This document shows, piece after piece, positions 1 to 9,500 of a stretch of DNA of 64,000 nt. Both the position numbers and the translations under genes were made by a program. Under the pieces are notes generated by a model. It was not told the DNA's origin, did not search any database, and saw only the letters and a list, made by a program, of their open reading frames with translations. Source of the stretch: Pirellula staleyi DSM 6068 (GTDB lineage Bacteria > Planctomycetota > Planctomycetia > Pirellulales > Pirellulaceae); contig CAMCMB010000015.1 in assembly GCA_945875845.1 (NCBI GenBank), positions 1 through 64,000 of the forward strand, written 5' to 3'. Position 1 is the stretch's first letter; each line of letters starts with the position of its first letter.

Positions 1-93
1 GCATAATCAAGAAGCACTTGACCTACGAAACGAAAAGCTTGGACGGGTACTCATACGGAAAAACCATGCAATAATCCAAAAAGCAAGAATTCC

Positions 94-116
94 ACAAAAA
101 GTGGCGAAGGCCACTT
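94..116 (-). terminator. Rho-independent terminator for the gene at 155-1354
   Basis: A 7-bp perfect stem (99-105 pairs with 110-116, AAGTGGC/GCCACTT) with a four-base loop. Read on the minus strand it is followed by a run of T. It lies about 40 bases past the stop of the minus-strand gene at 155-1354, where its terminator would be expected. Confidence 0.7.
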
Positions 117-154
117 GCCAAACCTAGGACCACATAGTCGCTCGCCTTACCGAA

Positions 155-1354
155 CTACTTTACTGCTTTTTCTTCCCCGCATTCGGTCTCGTTGCGTAAC
201 GTAGCCGACTCGACTCCAGATGGGACATAACCGGGAAGCTGAGCCGTTGGAATGTATGGGAAAGACTGAGTCACACCGACAGTGCTTGACGCGAATGGAA
301 CGGGTTGCGATCGGCGAAGAATCGCGATTTGGCGACGAATATTGGAAAGGTCTTCTTGAATCGTTTGGGCGGTCAGAGACGAATCCTGCACATTACCTGT
401 CCTGGCTTCGAGTGCTGCGAGTTTCACGGCTAACTCTACTTTTTCCACCAGACCGGCCGTCATGACTTCGGAAGCATGTTGTCGAGCTTCGGCGACTGCC
501 AATTGCGTTGAGAGTCTTGCGTTTCGTTCCGCCATCGCCATGATCTGTTCGTTTGCGGCACGGCGTTCGGTCATGATATGCTCGGTCATTTCCAAACGCG
601 TGCTCAGTTCCGTCTTGGCAACCAACAAATCAACAATCGTCGTAACGGGAAGCGATGCTTTGACGTGCTGAAGGCCGCTATTTCGCAAAATGGAGGCGGC
701 TTCGGTTTCTCCACTCAAGATTTCTTGGGAAGGATTCGGATACGAATAAGCGATATCGATACCGGGAGGTGCTGGAGGAGCCACGGGGGCGACCATGATC
801 GGTTCTTCATCACTTTCGGACTCTACCACGACGTGCACTCCCGATACGTCGCAGTGGGTGCCCGCAACTGGCTCATCCTTGACGTCGTAGCACTTGTTCC
901 CAGCGCAAATGCGATGGCCACAAGCGATCACTTCGCCGACGAAATCACCGAATGCTATTCGCGGGATACGTTGCGTGAACTTCATGGGCATTGCAACTTG
1001 CGGATCATGTCCCAAAATACCATTCGGGACATCGGAAGCGGGTAGGTCGATTACGTTAACCGATGGAGCATTGGCACCCAATTTATTGGGTTGTTCGGTG
1101 GCTGAGCCAAAGTGAATTTCAACCGAAAATTTGGGCGACTTAGCAAGCCATTCGCTCACCAACGCTGCAAGTCCCGACTCGGTCGAAGTTGGCTGGCAAT
1201 CGGCCGGATTGCACACGACTTTCGCAGAATCAAGACAGCATTTCCCGTCGCATGGAACGGAATTGTCGCCGTCGTCACCCAGAGCAAGAGACGGGATTCC
1301 TAGACTGAAAATCAACGCGATGACCAATGATTTGAATTCTGACGCTGCGTCCAT
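155..1354 (-). CDS. Secreted hypothetical protein with a coiled-coil segment
   Basis: A 399-residue protein of unknown function. The N-terminus has a hydrophobic segment ending in ALG, which reads as a Sec signal peptide, so the product is probably exported. Residues about 34-55 hold several cysteines (CDGKCC...C...C), and a second Cys group lies near residues 145-170. Residues about 190-200 are rich in Pro and Ala. A region rich in Ala, Glu, Leu and Arg (about 240-350) has heptad-like spacing and is likely a coiled coil. The C-terminus is Ser/Thr/Pro-rich. I recognise no domain; the pattern resembles planctomycete-specific secreted proteins. A terminator hairpin follows at 94-116, so it seems to be a single-gene unit. 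Confidence 0.75.
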   Translation of the reverse strand: MDAASEFKSLVIALIFSLGIPSLALGDDGDNSVPCDGKCCLDSAKVVCNPADCQPTSTESGLAALVSEWLAKSPKFSVEIHFGSATEQPNKLGANAPSVNVIDLPASDVPNGILGHDPQVAMPMKFTQRIPRIAFGDFVGEVIACGHRICAGNKCYDVKDEPVAGTHCDVSGVHVVVESESDEEPIMVAPVAPPAPPGIDIAYSYPNPSQEILSGETEAASILRNSGLQHVKASLPVTTIVDLLVAKTELSTRLEMTEHIMTERRAANEQIMAMAERNARLSTQLAVAEARQHASEVMTAGLVEKVELAVKLAALEARTGNVQDSSLTAQTIQEDLSNIRRQIAILRRSQPVPFASSTVGVTQSFPYIPTAQLPGYVPSGVESATLRNETECGEEKAVK

Positions 1355-1613
1355 GCTCGCATCTCCGTAACTGTCGATTGACTAGAAAGGGGTTTGTTGG
1401 GAGGTTCTTACGTACTCCCGACTTCAAAATCCAATCTAACTAATTTTCGAAAAAGATTAAAGATCGAAATCAAAAGTCAAAAAGGAGGGTGCGAGTTAGG
1501 GTTTGCCTGCACCCCAAAATGACGCTAGGAACCTCCTACAACCCGCCTGTAAACCAAGCTATCATGTTTGGATCGACACCCACTCGTATTGATCTCTATT
1601 AAGTTTGCGTCCA

Positions 1614-3200
1614 ATGTCCGCTGGCCCCCTGCATCGACCGCCGTCCGTTTCGCCATCACTGGCCGCCAAAACCGTGGCTGTTGTTGACATCGGAGCCACA
1701 AGTGTACGAATGGCGATAGCCGAGATCGATGCCCGAGGTACCGTCCGAATTCTTGAAGAAGTAACGCAGGCAGTGTCGCTCGGAAGGGACACTTTTACTT
1801 CCCAACGAATTCGACGCCAGAGCATCGAAGAGTGTGCCGTCGTTCTCAAGAGCTATCGCAGGCTGATGCAGGAATTCGGGATCTCAAGACCCGATCAAGT
1901 ACGCGTGGTGGCTACCAGTGCCGTACGGGAAGCTAGCAATCGACTTGCCTTTATCGATCGAATGTACATTGCCACGGGGCTCGAAGTGGAATCGCTCGAC
2001 GAAGCGGAGGTGAACCGGATCACTTATATGGGTATCCAGCCGCTTTTGCAATCGAATCCCACCCTAGCGTCTGTCAAAACGATCGTGGTTGAGGTCGGCA
2101 GCGGCAGCACGGAAGTACTCGTGGTTCGAGGCGGAAACGTCCTCTTCTCGAATACCTATCGGTTGGGGTCGCTCCGATTGATCGAGCAAGCGGACCGGTT
2201 AAATACTTCCCAAGCCAAACAGCGAGCGATCATTGAAACGCAAATTCACCGAATTGTGCATCAGATCTATGAGCACGTTGACTCCGACAAACAGATTCAA
2301 ATGGTCGCGATCGGAGGTGATGTGCGTTTGGCGGCTGCAAACGTCCCTGGCGCACAAGTCACGAAGCAGATGTGCACCGTTCCGGTTGATGGTTTGACCG
2401 ACTTTGCCAAATCGATTGGGGTGCTCAAAAAGGAAGAGTTGGTCGCCCGTTACGCACTGAGTTATGCGGATGCGGAAACAGTCTGGCCGGGCTTGATGAG
2501 TTATGTCCTGCTCGCTCGCGAGTTTGAATGTCAGCAAATCCATGTCGCAGATACAAATTTGCGCGATGGACTGCTGAGCGATTTGGCCGTCCGCGATGCT
2601 TGGACGGCGGAGTTTAGAAATCAAATCATCCGATCCGCCATCAACTTGGGCCGCAAAATGGCGTTCGATGAAACGCACGCGAGACACGTCGCGACACTTT
2701 CCAGGAAACTCTTTGCGGATTTGACGGACGAACACCAGCTCGATCAGCGAATGGAATTGATACTATATCTATCGGCGTTGCTTCATGAAATTGGTAGCTT
2801 CATCAATGCCCGCAGTCATCACAAGCATGCGATGTACATCATCCGCAACAGCGAACTCTTTGGCCTGTCGGTCAAGGACCTTCTGCTGGTCGCATTAGTG
2901 GTTCGCTATCATCGCCGCTCGTCTCCGCAACCCGACCACGAAGGCTACGCAACCTTGGATCGCAACGATCGGGTTGCCGTCGCCAAGCTGGCGGCGATTC
3001 TGCGACTTGCTATCGCGCTGGACGAATCTAGGTCGCAGCGAATCAGCAATATTCGAAGCGGTCGGGACGGCGACCGGCTCATCATTGCAACTCAAGGAAT
3101 CGAAGACGTTTCTTTGGAACAATTGACGGTGCGGCAATCCGGCGACCTGTTTGAGGAAGTGTTCGGCATGAGCGTCTTACTGCGAAGCGAAGCCCATTAG
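1614..3200 (+). CDS. Ppx/GppA-family phosphatase with C-terminal HD-like domain
   Basis: Exopolyphosphatase/guanosine pentaphosphate phosphohydrolase family, ASKHA fold, cytoplasmic. The N-terminal phosphate-binding motif reads DIGATSVRM where the family usually has D-GSNS-RM. The second motif VEVGSGSTE (near residue 160) and the middle motif ATSAVREA are typical. The C-terminal third matches the Ppx HD-like domain: LHEIGSFIN, HKHAMYIIRNS and VRYHRR, with the HE replacement also found in E. coli Ppx. Known family role is hydrolysis of polyphosphate and/or pppGpp; which one here cannot be told. An in-frame TTG at 1605 could also be the start; neither start has a clear ribosome binding site. 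No obvious operon partner. Confidence 0.85.
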   Translation: MSAGPLHRPPSVSPSLAAKTVAVVDIGATSVRMAIAEIDARGTVRILEEVTQAVSLGRDTFTSQRIRRQSIEECAVVLKSYRRLMQEFGISRPDQVRVVATSAVREASNRLAFIDRMYIATGLEVESLDEAEVNRITYMGIQPLLQSNPTLASVKTIVVEVGSGSTEVLVVRGGNVLFSNTYRLGSLRLIEQADRLNTSQAKQRAIIETQIHRIVHQIYEHVDSDKQIQMVAIGGDVRLAAANVPGAQVTKQMCTVPVDGLTDFAKSIGVLKKEELVARYALSYADAETVWPGLMSYVLLAREFECQQIHVADTNLRDGLLSDLAVRDAWTAEFRNQIIRSAINLGRKMAFDETHARHVATLSRKLFADLTDEHQLDQRMELILYLSALLHEIGSFINARSHHKHAMYIIRNSELFGLSVKDLLLVALVVRYHRRSSPQPDHEGYATLDRNDRVAVAKLAAILRLAIALDESRSQRISNIRSGRDGDRLIIATQGIEDVSLEQLTVRQSGDLFEEVFGMSVLLRSEAH

Positions 3201-3336
3201 CGCCCTGCCGCTCTCCTAATAGAGATGGGAAACGCACTTTTCTTCCAAATTTTTTGTAATGACTGCATTATTTTTCAAACAGTTTTCTCCCCCGTTTGGT
3301 TATAAAAGATTGGGATATTCAATAACCGGATGCTAG

Positions 3337-3455
3337 CGTGCTGTTGATTTAATGGTAGGACGGACTTCCAAGTCCCTCGAATTCCCCATGGACGGACTTC
3401 CAAGTCCGTCGTACCGCCCTTACCCAATATCGACTTCACTAAAGCAACAGCCCGC
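3337..3455. repeat. MITE-like palindromic repeat, copy 1
   Basis: About 120 bp bounded by imperfect inverted ends (GCTGTTGATTT... and ...AAAGCAACAGC) and holding two short hairpins built on GGACTTCCAAGTCC. The same unit appears twice in tandem at 14214-14457. This copy lies in the 317-bp gap between the Ppx-like gene and the giant protease gene. It contains no ORF of its own. Probably a non-autonomous mobile repeat or a dispersed intergenic palindrome. Confidence 0.8.
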
Positions 3456-3517
3456 GAGCCCACAGTATCCCTATTTTATACGACCACTCTTGTTCACAAA
3501 TTCGTAGGCCAGCCGAC

Positions 3518-6500
3518 ATGAGCATTCGACGATCCCTTAATAGAAACCAACTTCGGCCTCGTTTCGAGCGGCTCGAGTTCCGGCAGATGCTTGCCGCTGA
3601 CCTCCTACCTACGGAAAGCAAACCATCCCTCGATAGCTTCGCAACGGCTGTTCACTTCTATGCTGGACAGGAACTTGTACAGCTTCACACGCATCCATCA
3701 AGGATTGCGATTGGCACAACATCTTCAACATCACCGGTTCTTCCAAGTGAATTATCCTTCGTAAGAGATGTTGCGGCCGGGGTTCGTGTTTATGAATCCA
3801 CGGTCCCGCTGTCGAATGAGTGGATTGCCTCCATCGAATCGCTTGAGAACGTCACATTCGCAACCTCCGTTTTTGTGAATGCAAAATCGTCAAGCGAAGC
3901 GGTATTGCTGAACGAGATCATCGTCGCACTGAAACCCGGCGTTTCCGCGGTTGAGTTTTTTGGCCAACATGATGAATTCTCGGCTTATCGACCGCTCGAT
4001 GGGACTCCGGATCAGTTCATCGCAACGGTGACGTCTGGTTATGGCTCATCGGCACTTCAAGTGGGTAACGAGATCGCAAAGGCGCCTGGTGTCGCATGGA
4101 TGTCACCCAACTTTTATCAATCCTGGGAGAAGTTCTATTTCCCCAATGATCCGCTCTTTGGAAACCAATGGCATTTGCACAACACGGGTCAGGGTGCTGG
4201 AACGGTGGATGCAGACTCGGATCTTCCCGAGGCTTGGGATCTGGTTCCAGGTGGTTCATCGAACCTTGTGGTTGCTGTAGTGGATGAGGGTGTGGATTCA
4301 AGTCATCCCGACTTAAACCTCTGGACCAATTCTGGAGAGGTTGCCGGTGACGGAATCGACAATGACGGTAATGGCTGGGTCGACGACATCCGAGGATGGA
4401 ATTTCGCACTCAATACGAACAACCCAGAACCTTTGGGAGCGGAAAGGCACGGAACATCGGTAGCGGGTGTTGCGGTTGCTCGAGGCGACAACGGAATAGG
4501 CGTCGCGGGTGCAGCCTATCGGGCCAAAGTTATGGACATAAAAATATCCAACAACGGTGCGTTTACAAGCGATGCGAACATTGCCGCGTCCTTGTACTAT
4601 GCTGGCGGGAGAACGCGCAGTGGCGCAGGCACATGGCGAGCTGCAGACTTGGTCAATAACTCGTGGGGAGGAGGCGCGACCAGCGCCGCGATCAATGCGG
4701 CATTGACATGGGGGACAACACTTGGGCGTGAAGGACAAGGGGCAACGTATTTCTTTGCATCCGGAAACGGTTTTGCATCGAGCGTCAGCGAACCCGCCGT
4801 TCAAGCGGGATCGATTCCGGGTGTGATTGCCGTGGGAGCAACCAACAATAGAGCAGGACGATCCGACTATAGCAATTACGGTTCTCAGTTGGACCTTGTT
4901 GCACCGAGCAGCGACACGCGTGCTGGCTTTTTGGCCATCGAAACAACCGACCGCGTCGGCGCGAGCGGCTACGCAGCGGGAGACTATACCGGTACGGGGG
5001 CAACTGGTTTTGGCGGCACGTCCTCTGCCTCTCCGCTGGCCACGGGAATCGGTGCTTTGGTATTATCGCGAGCTCAATCGGAGTCGGTTCCTCTGAGTCC
5101 AACTCAGTTGAGATCGTACTTGAGAAACGCGACCGACTTGTTCGGCGGTTTTTCCTTCGACATCAATACAGGCAAAAACATCGAAGTCGGTTATGGTCGG
5201 CTCAACGCGTCGACCGCCGTGCAAGGTGTAGGTATTCCGGAGATCTCTGTGGTCTCAACGTTGAGCGAAATCCCGTCTGGCAGCGCGATCAATCTAGGAT
5301 CGGTCAATCTCGGAAGGACGACTTCCGTGTCGTTGCGAATACGCAATCAAGGGACACAACCGCTGACGATTTCCGCGACCAGCGTTGCGGCACCATTCTC
5401 GATTGCTCCTGGTCTGATCGGAACCAGTATCGGCCTGGGAGAGTCCCGGTTGTTAACGCTTCTTTTTTCGCCTCTGACCCCTGGAACGCACAACGCCCCG
5501 GCTACGATTGCGTCCAACGACGCGGATGAATCCTCTTTTGTACTTAATTTGTCAGGCTTTGCGATCAACACTGCGGTTTCAGGCAATGTCTATGAGGACT
5601 TTGCAGGCGATGGAGTTCGGGCCCCTTCCGATACCAATGTCTTAAGTTCAGGTGCCATCGTTTACATTGACGCGAACAGCAATGGCAATTTTGACACGGG
5701 TGAAATAAACACACCCGTCGATGCAACGGGTTACTATGCCTTTTTGACTTTACCCAATGGTACGCATCGAGTTACACCATCCCTGCCTGGCTGGTTCCAA
5801 AATGGACCGACCGGTGGTTTTTATTCGATCACGATAACGAGCCCGTCGGATTTCAATCTCAATCAAGATTTTGGATTTAGCCGGAACGGCCGGATGTACG
5901 CAAGGGGGTTCAACGACGTTAACTTCAACGGAACGGTCGATACGGGAGAGACGGGTGTGCCGGGACAACTCATTTACATCGATGCAAATCGCAATCGAGT
6001 TTATGAACCAGCGTTAGTCGTATCGAACGTTGTACCTGTATCCGTTCCCGATCTTTCAACAGCCATATCCACCCTCTCGGTCACCGAATCGCGAATCATC
6101 ACAGACGTTAATGTCACGGTCAACATCGTTCATACGTGGATGGGTGATATGGTTCTAACTCTCATCAGCCCGCTCGGTCAGCGCGTTCTATTGGCCAGTG
6201 CCGTGGGGGGCAGTGCGGATGGGTATATCAATACGACATTTGACGACCAAGCAACAACCGCGATCACTGCCGGGGCTTTCCCATTCACCGGGTCATTTCG
6301 GCCTTCGGGGCTACTGTCCACGTTTAATGGCACCCAAGCCATGGGCCTTTGGAGGCTAGAAGTAGTGGACAACGTGGGGGGTGATTCGGGAACCATAAAC
6401 TCGTGGTCTCTTTCCTTTTCTGGTACGGATACAGGCCGCTACACGAATGACGAAGGTTTCGTCGCTATCGATCTTCCGACCGGGAGTTCGCAAGTTCCAT

Positions 6501-9500
6501 TGGAACCGGTGGGATCTTGGGAATTCACGCTCCCGTCGGATGGGATCCAGCAAGTACCACGGACAGCTGGACCTGTGCGGGGTGTTAATTATGGTTTGAT
6601 CTTCGGAAACTTTGCGCCTACCGCTTTGGCTTTAGCACCTGCCTCAGTCGACGAAAACATGCCAGCCGGAACGCTGGTCGGAGCTTTTTCGACAACCGAT
6701 CCAAACCGCACAGACACCTTCACCTACTCATTCGCCAGCGGCACGGGCAGCGACGACAACACCCGTTTTCAACTTGTTGGAAATCAGCTCGTCACGGCGG
6801 TACCCTTTGACTTCGAAGCGCAGAGTACGCGCAGTGTTCGTGTCAGAACAACGGACTCAGGAGGACTCACGTTCGAAAGTGCCTTTGTCATTTCGATCAA
6901 CAATGTCAATGAAGCGGGAACTGGGATCACATTGACAAGCAACACGCTCCCAGAAAACGAGCTGCCTGGCTACCTTGTCGGATTGCTTGTTTCCAGCGAC
7001 CCAGATACCGGAGACAGCATTCTTTTTCAATTCTCCAATGCGCCTGGGGCTAACGATAACGGTTTGTTCAAGATCCAAGGGAACCGATTGGAGTCAGCCG
7101 TTACCTTGGATTACGAAGCGAGAAGCAGCTATTCGATTCGAGTCCGGGCAACCGACCGCGCCGGTTTAGCGATCGAACAAAACTTGTTGATCAGCGTGAC
7201 CAACGTAAATGAAAAACCTTTCGACATTCTCTTATCCAATAGTTCCATTCTTGAAAACTCTGCGATAGGTACAGCGATAGGCACGTTCCGTACACTAGAT
7301 GTCGACCAAGGAGACACTCACGCAGTCAGCATGGCCGCAGGAGTCGGCGGCGACGACAATTCGAAATTCGAATGGGTCGGGACTGAGCTGCGAGTGAAAA
7401 CGTTGCTCGATTTTGAGACGCAACGCCTTCATTCCATTCGCGTTCGTTCAACAGATCTCAACGGATTGTGGTTGGAAAAGGTCTTCGCAATCACCATTAT
7501 CAACGCAAACGAAAGCCCTGCCAATGTGACGCTGTCTCCTTCCTCGGTCAACGAGGGACTTGCGATAGGCACCACTGTCGGCGTTCTGGTGGCCATCGAT
7601 CCGGACATCCCGGACAATCACAAATTCGAGTTGTTTGCCACTGCGACGTACCCGGACAACGATAAGTTCCGCGTTGTCGGAAACCAACTGCGAACATCCG
7701 CAATTTTCAATTTCAATGTCAAGAACCAATACTCCATTGGGGTACAAGCAATTGATCAAGGAGGACTTACATTTGTCAAGAATCTAATCGTCACCGTCAA
7801 TGATGTGAATGATCCCCCAACGGATATCGGTCTGGACAATCGCTCCATCCCAGAGAATCAACTCGCTTCAAGCCCGATTGGCAATTTCTCCACATTCGAT
7901 CCAGACGGCGGTGATGCCTTTACCTATTCGCTCGTGTCGGGGTCCGGGGCAATGGACAACGCAAATTTTGTCATTGTTGGCAGTCAATTGCGCTCTGCCA
8001 CCAGTTTTGATTTCGAAGCCAAGGCAAGTTACTCGATTCGAGTGGAGAGCAAAGATTCTGCAGGCGTCAGCGTTCAAAAATCGTTCCTGATCAATGTCAC
8101 CAACGTTAACGAAGCGCCGACCTCGATCGCGCTCAGCAACAATGCGTTCGACGAAAATAGTCCGGTCGGTACCTCGATCGGACTGCTGTCGACCCAGGAC
8201 CCTGACGTTGCTGACGCATTTGTATACAGCTTTGCGACAGGCTCCGGCGATCAGGACAACAGCAAATTCAAAATCGAAGGAAACGCACTTCAATCGAACA
8301 TCGTTGCGGACTTCGAACAAACTCTGAGCTTTTCAATATTGGTGAGAAGTACCGATGCAGCCGGGCTGAGCACTCAGAGGCAGTTTGCCATTGCGGTTCG
8401 CGATTTGAACGAAGCACCTTTCGGCCTTGTGATCAGTTCAAACCTGGTTGAGAACACACCCAGCGGAGTAACTGTCGGCACCGCCCTTGCCACCGACGTC
8501 GATCTGAACGATGTGCTTACCTATAGTCTTGTGGCCGGAACGGGTTCGACGGACAACTCGCTTTTTTCGATCACTCCTCAAGGTGTCCTACAGCATTTGG
8601 AACCTCTCGATTTCGAAACCAAATCAAGTTATTCGATTCGGGTACGCGCGACGGACAAGGGTGGACTTTTTGTTGAGAACTCAGCAGTATTGGCCGTGAT
8701 CGACCAGAACGAAGCGCCGACGCAAGTCGTGTTGAGTGCCTCTAGTCTGTCAGAAAACCTTGGCGCAAATGCGACCGTCGGATGGTTGAGCACAGTCGAT
8801 CAAGACGCCTTTGATACATTCACTTACAGCTTCGTGACCGGAGTAGGTTCAACGGATAACGCCGCGTTTTCCATTGTTGGGAATGGTTTACAGGCCGCAG
8901 CTCATTTTGACTTTGAGACCAAGAATGCCTACTCCGTTCGAATTCGATCGACGGATGCAGGCGGCCTGTTCAGCGAGCAGTTCTTTGCTATCTCCGTCAA
9001 GGATGAAAATGAGGCGCCTACGCTTGTGTCCTTGTCGAATAGCTCGGTGCTGGAAAATGCTCCAGCCGGTACCCTCGTTGGGTTCGCCACAACTTCGGAC
9101 GTGGATGCGGGCGATTCGTTCACGTACTCATTGGTTGCCGGTGTCGGTTCCGAAGACAACAGTGCGTTTGCGATCGTTAACAATCGACTCGAAACGACAT
9201 TGGCTTTTGACTTTGAATCCAAGAGCAGCTACACGGTCCGGCTGCAAAGCATAGACCGAGGCGGATTGAGTACCGAATCTCCCTTTGTCATCCAAGTCAT
9301 CGATGCAAACGACTTGCCGACCAGTTTGAACTTGTCCTCCACACAAGTGAATGAGAATGTAACCGTAGGATTCTTGATAGGCCTGCTCAGTTCCACCGAT
9401 CAAGATGTCTCGGACACAGTCACCTACCGTTTTGTGGCTGGGAGCAACGACAATGCGTCATTCTTGCTCGCGGGTACTAATGGACAAGAACTGAGGATGG